A DNA stretch of 64,000 nucleotides from Trichomonas vaginalis G3 (GCF_026262505.1 NC_067208.1:2976001-3040000), one strand, 5' to 3'. Numbered from the stretch's first letter, positions 1-9,891 are shown. Numbers and translations: made by a program. Notes: generated from the letters alone by a model not told the origin.

Positions 1-1030
1 ACCTTCAGTTCTTCAAAAATAATTCATAAATACCCTCCCCCGCTGTGTTGTCAAAATGTCATGTTGTCTCATTTTTTCAGAGAAGTTAATTAACCGAGTG
101 ACACATGGTGACGTAGTGACACCCTCAGTTATTCAAAAATAATTCATTATTGAATAACCGGAAACCATTAACGTAAACATTATTTTTGGGTCATTTACAC
201 TCATTACGATGAAGTTTTGACAAAGTGTTTACGTTCATGTTTGACAAAGTGTTTACGATGAAGTCTTGACAAATCATTTACGAAGAAGTCTTGACAAATC
301 ATTTACGATGAAGTCTTGACAAAGTGTTTACGTTCATGTTTGACAAAGTGTTTACGATGAAGTCATGACAAAACATTTACGATGAAGTCATGACAAAACA
401 TTTACGATGAAGTCATAACAAAACATATACGATGAAGTCATAACAAAACATATACGATGAAGTCATAACAAAACATATACGTTTAGTTTCGATGAAGTCA
501 TAACAAAACATATACGTTTAGTTTCGATGAAATCATGACAAAACATTTACGAAGAAATCATGACAAAGCATTTACGATGAAGTCATGACAAAACATTTAC
601 CATGAAGTCATGACAAAACATTTATGAAATCATTAATGAAAACATAAACGATAACATTTATTTCCTGTGTTGTTGTCAAAATGTCATGTTGTCAGTAATT
701 TTAAGAGAAGTTAAATAACCTGGTGACATGGTGACGTGGTGACACTGAAAACATTTACGTTTAAGTTCGACAAAGCATTTACGATGAAATCATGACAAAG
801 CATTTACGATGAAATCATGACAAAACATTTACGATGAAATCATGACAAAGCATTTACGATGAAAGCATGACAAAACATTTACGATGAAATCATGACAAAA
901 CATTTACGATGAAATCTTGACAAAACATTTACGATGAAATCTTGACAAAGTCTTGACAAAGCATATACAAAGAAATCATGACAAAACATTTACGATGAAA
1001 TCTTGACAAAACATTTACGTTTAGTTTCGA
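1..1030. repeat. Terminal satellite, left end (25-bp tandem family)
   Basis: Two arrays (about 241-650 and 752-1030) of a roughly 25-bp unit whose core reads CATTTACGATGAAGTCATGA, with variants carrying TTTAGTTTC. They alternate with a second module containing GTCAAAATGTCATGTTGTC and a run of GTGACA-type triplets. The same two modules (CATTTACGATGAAG and GTCAAAATGTCATG next to a GGTAGCAC-type run) build the palindrome at 58-64 kb, where they first appear on the opposite strand. I read this as the terminal repeat of a Polinton-like element; it could also be a subtelomeric satellite. No coding sequence is credible here. The stretch 1031-1288 has only AT-rich spacer with a twice-repeated TGTTTGTCCTAC. 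Confidence 0.8.
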
Positions 1031-1288
1031 TGAAGTTAGTGTCTATGTTATACAGTAATGTTAGTCATGAATGTTTGTCCTACGTGTTCGCGTTAGTGTT
1101 GAAAAATAATGTTTGTCCTACATGAAGCCGTACAAGCGTTTGAATTTGTTTATGAATAAGATTACACTCTTGTTTTCTGTATCTATCATACAAACATAAG
1201 CAGCACCTGTTTTTGTAAAGTTTATATGAAGTTTTCGATAGCTAGGACCTGTATAATAATAGAATGCGTCCTCATTCTCAACATAGTA

Positions 1289-1822
1289 CTAGAACTCAAA
1301 CGAATGCTTACCATAATCTGTTATTTCAACAGCTTCGTCAGATATTTCATCAACGAACTCATAAACTATATCACCATACTTGCTTTTATTTCTATTGTTT
1401 TCAGATCTAGAACACCAACGAAGGTTTGAGATTCTGTTGTCCGTTCTATCATGATTTATATGGTCTATTTCTTTCAAATTGTTTGGATTTTCAATCCACT
1501 GTTCTGCAATAATTCTATGCTTTAAGTACATTTTGTTGTTTAAACTAAGCACAATATAACCATAATTATTTAAGCATTCACTCATAATATGTTTGTCTTT
1601 CTTTCGACGAATAGTAAAAGGATATGTCGTACAAATCTCATAATCTTCATGATTTCTCAATGTTTCCCATTGAGTTTGTTCCCCACTAACGTTCTCATTG
1701 ACGTCCTCAATATCTTCTTCCTCACTGAACTCGTCAATATTTTCACTAGCTCCTTCTGTAATGTTTTCATCGGCATTGTCATTGACTTCTTCTGTAATGT
1801 TAGATGTTGTTGTTTCGCTCAT
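1289..1822 (-). CDS. HNH homing-type endonuclease
   Basis: Predicted 177-residue nuclease. Residues about 10-48 are a Glu/Asp-rich low-complexity arm. Residues about 50-95 form a small beta-rich, NUMOD-like DNA-recognition module starting at QWETL. The nuclease core follows: KHRIIAEQWIENP, then EIDHINHDRTDNRISNLRW and SENNRNKS. The His of KHR, the DHIN/DH pair and the Asn of ISNLRW are the expected HNH metal-site positions. The length fits small HNH homing endonucleases. A real ATG opens the frame at 1822. The last residues (AVEITDYGKHSFEF) resemble the start of the small ORF at 5602-5928, so a second module may begin here. Function, inferred from the family: nicking or cutting of DNA in trans, possibly promoting spread of the element. 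It is transcribed outward, toward the terminal satellite. Confidence 0.8.
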   Translation of the reverse strand: MSETTTSNITEEVNDNADENITEGASENIDEFSEEEDIEDVNENVSGEQTQWETLRNHEDYEICTTYPFTIRRKKDKHIMSECLNNYGYIVLSLNNKMYLKHRIIAEQWIENPNNLKEIDHINHDRTDNRISNLRWCSRSENNRNKSKYGDIVYEFVDEISDEAVEITDYGKHSFEF

Positions 1823-1922
1823 GTTCTTTCACTAATGTTAAAAAGTTATGTTGTACGAATTTTGAACAGAATTTAGAGCAGTTATGAAACAATGAAGTAT
1901 TTTTACGCTATTGAAAGGAACT

Positions 1923-4644
1923 ATGAGAGTGAAGTACATGACAGCAATGACAAAAGGAACTAATATCAAACCTAATGAAATCGCTCACGAGGACATAGAG
2001 CTTAACAAGTACTTTGTGGAGTATCTTATAAGTGAAGAGTATGTAAGACCTTACTTCATGTTTGACAGCATGAATGAGGATGTTATTTCATGGTTAAAGA
2101 ATATAAGCAATGTTTTCGGTAAGTACGTCATAGATGACAAAGGTCTTGTTGTATTTTATGAGACAGCAATACGAACACAGGAACTAATGGATATTATGCA
2201 CTCAACAGCAAAGAAAGGATTTAGTACTATTGGCATGAATGAACATTGCAGGAATGACATATACAACCTATGCTCACGAAAGCCTTACACAAAAGCAATA
2301 CACATGATAGAACATAAGTGTCTAAGGTCAGCAAATGAAATCATTACTGTCAGTGGTTATGAAAGAACTGTTAGCAAAGATGAGTGGAAACAGCTATTCA
2401 TATTAAGGAAGGACGTTGCTGAACTAGTTAAACCTGTTGCACAAACATTGTTTCAGATAAGACCAGCAATGACTAAGAACCCTTTGACCTTAGTCAATGA
2501 GACCATAGAGGTTGAAGATAATGACATGAAAGAACTAGGAATGAATGAGAGAAGTTGTGAAGGATGTTTGAGTCAAAACACATGGTTCTTTAGAGCTGTT
2601 AAGAAACTTAGTAAAGAACGACAGAAATATTTTATAGAGAAGTATTGCAAAGGATGTGTAAATGAATTGTTTGAAATAGAACTTAGAGACACTTTCACAC
2701 TAAAGGACTTGAGGAAAAATAAGTACATGAGTGAAGAAGGTATTGACATAGCTAGTGTTATAAATGACTTAAGAAGATGTGTTGTTGTTATTGACGGAGC
2801 ACGTATGACATATCTAGTGAAAGATTATGATGGAATACGAGACACAACAACACTTGTGTCAGTAGATAGCAAGGAATTCAATAAGCTCATGAAGAGTGTT
2901 TATGTAGGACGTATTGAGGAGAAGGATGTGAACGCACTGATGATTTATGAAGCGGGTCAGAACAAGAACTATCTTATGAAGTCAGGCATGAGATTCTTTG
3001 ACGAAAGAGATGACATTTACAGCTATTTCAGAGGATATGAGTATGAGGTACTGAATGAAGTAGATGAAAGCGTTATTGAAGGATATTTGAAACATGTTCA
3101 CGATGTCATATGTAATGAGGATGAAGAGCTTTATGAGTATGTTTTGAACTGGTTCGCCTACATCGTTCAAAATCCTTGTGGAAAGACTGGAACAGTACTT
3201 TTGTTAATAGGAAAGCAAGGAACTGGTAAGAATGTACTTAGTAATGTTCTATGCGAGCTCATTAGCAAGTACGCCAACAATAATATAACGGCAATAGAGA
3301 ATGTGGTTGGTAGATTCAATGCTGCTATTGAGAACATGAAGCTCATCGTATGCAATGAACTAAGCTCATGCGATACGTCTAAGGTCATGAACCACGACGC
3401 ACTAAAGTCAATAGTAACAGAGACTCAGTTGGACTTAAATCAGAAGTGTCAGCCAGTAAGAAAGATAGAGAATGTTTGTAATATCATCATGATATCTAAC
3501 AACTTCAACTCAGTAAAGATTGATAAAGACGACAGAAGATTTGTTGTCATTGACGTAAGCAGGCAGATACAAAGGAAATTACGAATATTTCTCAAATCTC
3601 ATTGAAAGCTTTAATGAAGAGTTTTATTCAAACTTACTGACGTACTTCATGAAGAAAGATTTAAGTGAATTTGATGTAAGGAAGATACCATTCACCAGGG
3701 CTAAACAAGAACTCATCGAAATGAACAAAACACCTTACCAAATGTTTTACGAGGAGTTCTATGAAAAGTTTGTATCCGGATGGAATTGTACAGAGTGCTA
3801 CAGAAGATATAAAGAATTTGCGAAGGAGAATGAATTCTTTGCATGTAGTTCAAATGTATTTGGTGGCAAGATGAGAGAATTTGTGAAGAGAAGTAGAAAG
3901 CGAGACGGTTCTGCAAGAAGTTATATTTACGAAGCAAGTATGATATTAGAAGGTCGTGGAAAGAAAGAAACAGTGAATTATGAGGAAGTGCTTGAAAAAT
4001 TCATGGAGTACATGGGAAGCAATATAACATACAACAAAGACATATACAGTGAGTTTAAGTACTACTGTGAACAGCATGAGATTGAAGTAATGAGTAAAGG
4101 AGACTTTGAAACGCTTATGAAAGACAGTAAGGAGGTCGTTCATGAGAACAGTGTTGAAATAGTTCATGAGAACAGTGAGGAGGTCATACATGAATGCAAT
4201 GATGAAATAGTTCATGAGAACAGTGAGGAGGTCATACATGAATGCAATGATGAAATAGTTCATGAGAACAGTGAGGAGGTCATACATGAATGCAATGATG
4301 AAATAGTTCATGAGAACAGTGAGGAGGTCATACATGAGAACAGTGTTGAAATAGTTCATGAGAACAGTAAGGAGGTCATACATGAATGCAATGATGAAAT
4401 AGTTCACGATGTCGTTCGTGAAGAAGCCATTGCAACAAAGAATGAGATAAAGGATTTCATAGAACTTAACAAGGAGGAGTTTAAAGAAGGCTATGAAGTG
4501 AAAAGATGTGAAGAAGATTTCTTGGCGTATTTGAAGAAAAAGAGACTAAAGCCAATGGCTCAAAATAAGTTTCAATCGATGTTTGAAAAGAAACGTTTGA
4601 GCTATGGTGGTGTAAGAAGCACATATTACTTTGTTAAGAAGTGA
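1923..4644 (+). pseudogene. SF3 (D5-like) helicase of a Polinton-type element, broken
   Basis: The first part (from ATG 1923; an earlier non-ATG start is possible but unneeded) contains a D5-like N region and then an SF3 ATPase: Walker A GKQGTGKN near residue 430, Walker B LIVCNE near 475, and the sensor region IIMISNN followed by DDRRFVVID. This arrangement is diagnostic of poxvirus D5 / Polinton SF3 helicases, which unwind DNA ahead of the element polymerase. The 3' part codes a basic C-terminal region with an acidic 8-residue repeat (4129-4410). It resembles the helicase at 18975-20210 of the second element in the Walker and sensor regions. As an element gene it is broken, with about one break; treated as a fossil. 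Confidence 0.75.
4129..4410 (+). repeat. In-frame 24-bp tandem repeat (8-residue HExS-type units)
   Basis: About eleven copies of a 24-bp unit coding VHENSEEV / IHECNDEI type octapeptides inside the C-terminal part of the SF3 helicase region. Units come in 48-bp pairs that are almost identical at DNA level, so they expanded recently by slippage or unequal exchange. The units are acidic and carry a regular His-Glu pair. Confidence 0.9.
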
Positions 4645-5246
4645 GGACATTTATTTTTGTCGTTAGTGTTGGAGTTTGTGTTTGTTGTTAGTGTTTGTCA
4701 TTTGTGCTGAAGTTAGTACTTGATGTTAGTGTTGGAGTTTGTGTTTGTTGTTAGTGAGAGAATAAATTAAATCATGAACTTTGCCATGGTCTCTGTCCCT
4801 AGTAGTTTTCATTAAGTTCTGGAAATAATGAAAGTCATAAACTTTGCCATGGTCTCTGTCCCTAGTAGTTTTCATTATCTCACAGAGTTAATGAAAGTCA
4901 TACTTTCTATCAGATGAAGCATGCAGATGAACATAATGAAAGTTAGTGAGTTTGCCACAAGTTATGAATAAAATATTGGCATATTAGATGAGATAGCTGA
5001 TGAAACAGATGAAGATAAATTAAATCTTGGACTTTGCCACACTCTGTCCCTAGTTCCTCAAAATCCTTGACAACGTTGCTTAGAAATTTTGGTTCAAAAC
5101 CTCATCTGATTTTAATCTGTTATGCTACCTGTTAAGTTTCGCGAGATTATAAATGTCATGGAGTTATATAAAAAGGAGGGACAGCTAGGGACACTGGAAG
5201 TACTTGTAAGGCTATCTGTTAAGATTGCATGAAATACTAAAAAGTC
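4645..5246. other. Intergenic region with direct repeats
   Basis: No gene seen. It holds two copies of a GTTAGTGTTGGAGTTTGTG module (about 4664 and 4720), and two copies about 61 bp apart (from 4773 and 4834) of a longer repeat containing CTTTGCCATGGTCTCTGTCC and CTAGTAGTTTTCATTA, with a third partial copy near 5030. The inverse of CTGTCCCTAG recurs at about 5180 as CTAGGGACA. A TATATAAAAAGG stretch lies about 80 bp upstream of the ATG at 5247; whether it acts as a promoter is unknown. Confidence 0.6.
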
Positions 5247-5525
5247 ATGAAATCCATTATCGCTGTGCTAGCTTCACCTTTGATTGAAATGACGACTAAA
5301 GTCACTGAAGCAATGAAACAAAAGTTTTTGGTAGAATACATTAAATCAGGAACTATTCCAGAAGGTTTTTACATTCATACTATGAAGGATGGTAGAGTTC
5401 AGTTTAGAAAGATAAAGCAATCATTAGATAAAGAAGGAATTTTGAGAAAGATTAAACTTCATGAGGACAACATTGCTGAACTTAAGAAGAAGTTAGAAGA
5501 GTTGGAGAAAGGAAGAGAGTTATAA
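5247..5525 (+). CDS. Small coiled-coil protein, unknown function
   Basis: 92 residues from a clear ATG. The first 20 residues are mildly hydrophobic (MKSIIAVLASPLIEM), the middle has a short aromatic segment (GFYIHTMKDGRVQFRKIK), and residues about 58-90 form a Lys/Glu/Leu heptad-like helix (DNIAELKKKLEELEKG) suggesting dimerisation. I do not recognise a family. It sits between the broken helicase and the small ORF at 5602 on the same strand and presumably belongs to the same element. Its regular codon structure and predicted secondary structure make it a plausible gene, but no function can be assigned. Confidence 0.5.
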   Translation: MKSIIAVLASPLIEMTTKVTEAMKQKFLVEYIKSGTIPEGFYIHTMKDGRVQFRKIKQSLDKEGILRKIKLHEDNIAELKKKLEELEKGREL

Positions 5526-5601
5526 AGCAATGAGAACGTTTATGTTATGAGAAATTTTTAACGTTAGTTTTATTTTTACTGAAAATTTTTATTTGGATGT
5601 A

Positions 5602-5928
5602 ATGACGAAAACTATTGAGATAACAAACTACAACGGTCATGAGTTCAAGAACTTGTTCTTCGTTCCGCGTGAGAATACATTCTATCAGATACGAGGGAGA
5701 AAGGGTAAAGTTAGTTTAAGCATTTATGATAGCAAACATAATGGAAGATATATACAAGCAGTAGATACAAACGGTAAGCGTGTTTCATTACATTTGTCAA
5801 AACTTATAAACATTAATTATGACAGCGACTTTGACTCAGACGATTGGAGCGACAGTAGTGAGTCAGAAGATTATGAGCTGTTATGTGAAGCACAGCAATG
5901 GGAGGAGTTGCAATACTTTTGTAAGTGA
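5602..5928 (+). CDS. NUMOD-like / HNH-associated module protein without nuclease part
   Basis: 108 residues from ATG 5602. The opening TIEITNYNGHEFKNLFF matches in pattern the closing residues of the HNH protein at 1289-1822 (VEITDYGKHSFEF). The body (YQIRGRKGKVSLSIYD, then GKRVSLHLSKLI) looks like the small beta-rich sequence-recognition modules fused to HNH nucleases. An acidic Asp/Ser linker follows, and the end (CEAQQWEEL) resembles the QWETL that begins the recognition module in the neighbouring HNH protein. So this may be the front half of a longer HNH protein, or a stand-alone DNA-binding module. The homology is my inference from pattern only. Confidence 0.5.
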   Translation: MTKTIEITNYNGHEFKNLFFVPRENTFYQIRGRKGKVSLSIYDSKHNGRYIQAVDTNGKRVSLHLSKLININYDSDFDSDDWSDSSESEDYELLCEAQQWEELQYFCK

Positions 5929-6337
5929 GAACATTAGTGGGAACGTTAGTGTGTACGTTAGTGAGAACGTTAGTGAGAACGTTTATTTTTTCATGCACGT
6001 GCATTGTGTCGCGGGGAGTTGCCATGGGCAATGACCTGCGCACAATATATAACGTACAGAGAGGTGAGATGAGGTGGTTTATGTGATAAATACTTTACGT
6101 GGCAGAAATAGTTTAAGGTTATTAGAAATATTGCATCTGTGATGTAAAATATACGTTAGTGGTTTTGTAAAGTGCCAGATTGACATATCTTCGGTAAGAT
6201 GGCGCGCAGTGCCACCGTACTGAAGATATGTATACTAACTTCCAACACCTCAACCGTATTAAAAAATTATATTTTTACCGTTCGATAGTAGTTGTATATG
6301 AAACTAAGTTCTAAGTAAAACGCATGGTATAATGGAA
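5929..6337. other. Intergenic: 12-bp tandem repeat and a stem-loop
   Basis: Immediately after the stop at 5928 there are about five copies of a 12-bp unit, GTTAGTGAGAAC (to about 5985). At 6183-6231 there is a stem-loop: ACATATCTTCGGTA pairs with TACTGAAGATATGT (one mismatch) around a GC-rich inner stem TGGC/GCCA. It lies between the piece A genes and the first gene of the next Polinton, close to where I place the element boundary. It could be a terminal structure, a transcription-end hairpin or a structured RNA. No CDS is supported here. Confidence 0.55.
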
Positions 6338-7114
6338 TTATTCTTTTTCTTCCATCTGTAGTAAACCATACTTGAAAGTCTGAAATACTTCCACTTGGTG
6401 GTTCGTATAACTTTGTATGTTTTTCGTAAAAGTCATTTGCCAAGCATAAGAAAGAGTTTTGGGCGCCAGAAAATGAAGCATGAACAATAATAGCATCTGG
6501 GTCGAAAAATCTTTAAATAAATATGGTTCATCTCTTGCATATCGACTGTAGATATTTGCTAAAGGAGGTTCAACTTTCTGATTTAACATTCTTTGCAAAT
6601 AATACCATGACATTGCAGTGAATTCTGTATATATTTGTTCGTCTTTCTTTGGGTTGTCTTCGTAGATTTGAAATGACACTTGTGAATTTTGTTTGTCATA
6701 TACAATTCTCACATAAAGTGTGCTATCGGTATTCGCATATTCATCAGCATATTTTGCATAACATGAATTTATTTTATCTTCTATATTTTTTAATGCAGCC
6801 TGTAGAGAAGATGAGAGGTCAACTTGTATTAGCTCAATTTCTTCCCACATTTTTCGTTGCCCTTCAGATGTATAATCTATATGAAACCTTACAATAAATG
6901 GAAAACTTTTATCTTCTACAGACACAAACTTTATTCTTCGAAAGCCAATAGCCTTTGTGACAGATGGGTCTCTTAACCATCTTAATGGGTAGTCAAAACG
7001 ATAGCCTTCATGCTTTACGGTATCTGTCTCAAACTTTTGACCGACATTAGTAAAAAGTTCATCTAATGGTTTAGTTGTAGCAACTCTAGAATTTTCTTTT
7101 TCTATTGGAAGCAT
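6338..7114 (-). CDS. Polinton element protein, unknown (structural candidate)
   Basis: 258 residues from ATG 7114. No catalytic motif is visible. The middle (RRIKFVSVEDKSFPFIVRFHIDY onward in spirit) is rich in alternating beta-strand-like residues, followed by helical segments and aromatic-rich stretches (MSWYYLQRML). It is divergent from the fibre gene with only 18 bp between the two start codons, so the two probably share a promoter and are expressed together. That pairing makes a virion role (for example a fibre anchor or minor capsid part) an attractive guess, but nothing in the sequence proves it. Confidence 0.6.
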   Translation of the reverse strand: MLPIEKENSRVATTKPLDELFTNVGQKFETDTVKHEGYRFDYPLRWLRDPSVTKAIGFRRIKFVSVEDKSFPFIVRFHIDYTSEGQRKMWEEIELIQVDLSSSLQAALKNIEDKINSCYAKYADEYANTDSTLYVRIVYDKQNSQVSFQIYEDNPKKDEQIYTEFTAMSWYYLQRMLNQKVEPPLANIYSRYARDEPYLFKDFSTQMLLLFMLHFLAPKTLSYAWQMTFTKNIQSYTNHQVEVFQTFKYGLLQMEEKE

Positions 7115-7132
7115 ATTTTATCTATAATAAAA
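7115..7132. promoter_or_regulatory. 18-bp divergent intergenic promoter region
   Basis: Only 18 bp (ATTTTATCTATAATAAAA) separate the start codons of the 6338-7114 (-) and 7133-8935 (+) genes. Any promoter for one gene must lie in or overlap the other's coding sequence, or be this AT-rich spacer itself. Similar 17-18 bp divergent gaps occur at 9892-9908 and 21620-21637. Confidence 0.5.
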
Positions 7133-8935
7133 ATGTCAAATGAAACAGCGTCTATGAGAGAAATACAACACAACCGACAACTCATTATGCAAGCTCTAAA
7201 TAAGAACACAACAAACTTTTCAAACTATTCTAAGATATCTGAGTCATTGAAAGGGGGTGACTTAAAACTGACAATAAACCCAATGACAGATGAGTTTCTG
7301 TTTCAAGACAATAAGAACAATACTGTCTGTATAAATCCAACAAAAGGAACTTTAAACGAGAAACCTATAAATGAACTTCTTTTGAAAGCAGATGTTGACA
7401 ACAAAGCTGACAAAGAATATGTAGACGATGCAATAGCAAAAGAAGAAGAAAGAGCTAACAATGCTTATGCAACAAAAGAACATACTCATCCTGAACTAGC
7501 AGACAAAACATATGTTGACAATAAAATGTCAAGTGAAGTGACAAGAGCTGAAAACGAATATTCTAAAGAGACTCATATACATTATATTAACCAAATACCA
7601 AGTCTTAAGGAAACATTAGAGACAAAAGCAGATAAGACTCATACACATTCTATATCTGATATTACAAACTTACAAGAAACCTTAAACAGTAAAAGTGACG
7701 TTGGACATACACATACCATTGCAAATATTACAAACTTACAAGAAACCTTAAACAGGAAAAGTGACGTTGGACATACACATACCATTGCAAATATTACAAA
7801 CTTACAAGAAACCTTAAACAGTAAAAGTGACGTTGGACATACACATTCTATATCTGAAATAACAGACTTAAACGTTAGCCTTGAAAAGAAAGCAGATAAA
7901 ACATATGTCAATGAAATATACCAAAGTTTGATAGGAACAAAAAATATTGAAACTATTGTTGGTGACTTTTCTGTCAATGAAGAAAATAAATATTTTAGAT
8001 GGCAGTTGGTACAGTCCTTAGAAAATGGTACACGGCATAAACTCATTCCGAAAAATAACAATGAAATGTATGTAAGCTATAAAAAGAATGATGGTACACA
8101 AGTTAAAGTTCCATTAGACAACAACTGCTACTTAAACTTATATGGAGACGAACAAAAGAAATATTTAAGAGTTTATGAAATGGCAGATATGACATTGCCT
8201 GACCCAGCTCCGGCACCACATTATTATGACTATGGAGATGACGACAGAACACCACATGTAGATGAACAAAAGCTAACATTATATTTAGATTATTATAGAT
8301 ATAAAAGATATAATGCAATAGAAAAAACGAGAATAGTATATTATTATACAGATGACAGAAATAAATATTATAGTCAAGATTTTATCTACCCTGAAAACAT
8401 AAGATTATATTATAAAAAATATTCTGACACAAACCAGGAGAAACCTGAAATAGCTGCACTATATTTTAAGTTCAAAAAAGACAATCCTATAATATCTCAT
8501 ATGTTTGATTTAATGAACCCAGTAGGTTCTATTTATACATCTATGGATGCAAGAGGTCCTCAAGTAATGTTTGGTGTTGGTGCATGGGAACAAATAGTCG
8601 ACAGGTTTTTGTATTGTGCAAACTCTTCAAAGGAAACAGGTGGAAGTAAAACGATTTCAGGTGAAAATTTACCTGCACACAGTCACTACATAGATTTAAG
8701 TACATCTCAAGCAGGTTGGCATAAGCATAGATATTGGGATTGGTCAGGAATGACAAAAGGTAAAGGATATGATGTTAAAGACGACGTTAAATTTGCTATA
8801 AATTGTTACTGGGATGACACACAGGGAGAAGGAAACCATACACATTTCGTTTCAGGATATACGCAAACAACGGGACAAAGTAAAGAATACATGCCACCTT
8901 ACATGACAGTTTACGCATGGTATAGAATTGCTTAG
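7133..8935 (+). CDS. Phage-tail-fibre-like receptor-binding protein of Polinton B
   Basis: 600 residues from ATG 7133. Residues about 1-60 are an N-terminal region of the type that anchors fibres. Residues about 165-245 contain three near-identical 22-residue repeats with GHTHTIANITNLQETLN, flanked by looser copies; GHTH motifs of this kind coordinate metal in trimeric phage fibres. The C-terminal part (about 480-600) has GVGAWEQIVDRFLY, ENLPAHSHYIDL and MPPYMTVYAWYRIA, the signature layout of phage tail-collar / short-fibre tip domains. Predicted role, from the family: a trimeric virion fibre binding a host surface receptor. It ends 4 bp inside the end of the integrase gene on the other strand. 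A bacteriophage-type fibre in a eukaryotic element is the unusual point. Confidence 0.8.
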   Translation: MSNETASMREIQHNRQLIMQALNKNTTNFSNYSKISESLKGGDLKLTINPMTDEFLFQDNKNNTVCINPTKGTLNEKPINELLLKADVDNKADKEYVDDAIAKEEERANNAYATKEHTHPELADKTYVDNKMSSEVTRAENEYSKETHIHYINQIPSLKETLETKADKTHTHSISDITNLQETLNSKSDVGHTHTIANITNLQETLNRKSDVGHTHTIANITNLQETLNSKSDVGHTHSISEITDLNVSLEKKADKTYVNEIYQSLIGTKNIETIVGDFSVNEENKYFRWQLVQSLENGTRHKLIPKNNNEMYVSYKKNDGTQVKVPLDNNCYLNLYGDEQKKYLRVYEMADMTLPDPAPAPHYYDYGDDDRTPHVDEQKLTLYLDYYRYKRYNAIEKTRIVYYYTDDRNKYYSQDFIYPENIRLYYKKYSDTNQEKPEIAALYFKFKKDNPIISHMFDLMNPVGSIYTSMDARGPQVMFGVGAWEQIVDRFLYCANSSKETGGSKTISGENLPAHSHYIDLSTSQAGWHKHRYWDWSGMTKGKGYDVKDDVKFAINCYWDDTQGEGNHTHFVSGYTQTTGQSKEYMPPYMTVYAWYRIA

Positions 8936-9891
8936 TCGTCATTTTCAACTTCTTTAGCATATTCGTCAGGAGTTGTCTTATATTTGTTAGGAACTGTCTT
9001 TGAAAGTATACCACCTTGAACTTTGACAAGTTTGAAACGAGGTCTGACAATAGTAGTTTTATCTTCTGCTTGCAGTGTGTACATTTTGCCATGTTTGCCT
9101 AAAACTTCATAATATTCTCTTGTATACTTTCTTCTATTTTTACGAACACGAATGTGAGTACCTGTCGAGTTCCCATTGTTGTCATAGTCAATAGTATTTT
9201 CATATGGGTCGCGTTTAGGTATTTCTATTTTTACTTTGTCACCTTTCTGAAGTTTGAAGCCCGGCATTCTTTCTTGTTTGTCTCTTTTGACTAAATTATT
9301 AAATATATAGTCTTTCTCTAAGTCAGGGTTGTTTTTCATTTCTTCGGGGGAGTGGTTTCCCAAACCTTTTTGTTTACGGTTATTGTAAATATTTAAAACT
9401 TGTCTCATCTTTGCCATGGAGAAGTGTCTATACTTGTCGTCATATGACATTTCATTTGCTTCACCACCTTGTGGTTGGTTTAAGTCTCTTAACATTTTTA
9501 TACAACCGTCAATGACACCAAGAGCAGAATGGTTTTGGTCGACAATGAAATATTGGTTTACATTTTTTGAACACAGATAGTTTTTTACATCATCTGATTT
9601 GAAAGAACTTTCACAGTCAGATGTCAGTTTTGTTGGATGGTATTTGTCAACGAATATTGTCAAAGCTGCTAAGATATCTAAAATAGCTTTGGACTGTAAT
9701 GGTATGGCTTCACAGTATCTTGTGTTTTGACCAACAAATATTAACCAGTATGGTGGTCCATCTTCTCTATACCTCGGAATTTTTTCCAAGATATCCATAA
9801 ACCAAGCATTTGGTGTTGAACTAAAGATTTTTATCATGAGTGCTTTCTTTGTCGCTTTAGAAACATAGGGGTCCTTGTTCGGATTCGTCAT
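8932..9891 (-). CDS. Retroviral-type (rve) integrase of Polinton B
   Basis: 319 residues from ATG 9891. The RNase H-like catalytic core runs from WFMDILEKIP through TKLTSDCESSFKS to the HSALGVIDGCIKMLRD helix, matching the spacing of rve integrases that insert Polintons with short target duplications. Residues about 170-190 carry the YNNRKQKGLGNHSPEEM segment typical of the end of this core. The C-terminal third is a basic SH3/chromodomain-like DNA-binding tail (GDKVKIEIPKRDPYEN, YYEVLGKHGKMYTLQ). It is divergent from the gene at 9909 with 17 bp between start codons and convergent with the fibre gene. It looks whole. Confidence 0.85.
   Translation of the reverse strand: MTNPNKDPYVSKATKKALMIKIFSSTPNAWFMDILEKIPRYREDGPPYWLIFVGQNTRYCEAIPLQSKAILDILAALTIFVDKYHPTKLTSDCESSFKSDDVKNYLCSKNVNQYFIVDQNHSALGVIDGCIKMLRDLNQPQGGEANEMSYDDKYRHFSMAKMRQVLNIYNNRKQKGLGNHSPEEMKNNPDLEKDYIFNNLVKRDKQERMPGFKLQKGDKVKIEIPKRDPYENTIDYDNNGNSTGTHIRVRKNRRKYTREYYEVLGKHGKMYTLQAEDKTTIVRPRFKLVKVQGGILSKTVPNKYKTTPDEYAKEVENDD

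Larger units (their letters stand above)
1..6050. mobile_element. Polinton-like element, end piece A (partial)
   Basis: Terminal satellite followed by an HNH endonuclease gene, an SF3 helicase gene and two small ORFs. SF3 (D5-type) helicases with HNH genes next to long terminal repeats are typical of Polinton/Maverick and related virus-like elements. There is no capsid, polymerase or integrase in this piece, so it is partial or continues elsewhere in the window (see 50.65-58.1 kb). The helicase is broken, with about one break. The inner boundary is uncertain; I put it near 6050 because gene style and intergenic motifs change between 6.0 and 6.3 kb. Confidence 0.5.

Noticed and set aside
241-1030. 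CRISPR-like look of the regular 25-bp repeats
   Set aside because: Repeats are directly tandem without unique spacers, and the setting is a eukaryotic mobile-element end.
3946-4407. 153-codon minus-strand frame coding LLTVLMNYFIIAFMYD repeats
   Set aside because: It is the complement of the 24-bp repeat in the helicase region; the + frame has the better codon pattern and context.
6183-6231. Possible tRNA or small RNA gene at the stem-loop
   Set aside because: Only one stem with an inner GC stem; no cloverleaf, anticodon arm or box motifs could be made out.
7639-8061. Minus-strand frame opposite the fibre repeats
   Set aside because: Shadow of the fibre gene's GHTH repeats on the other strand.
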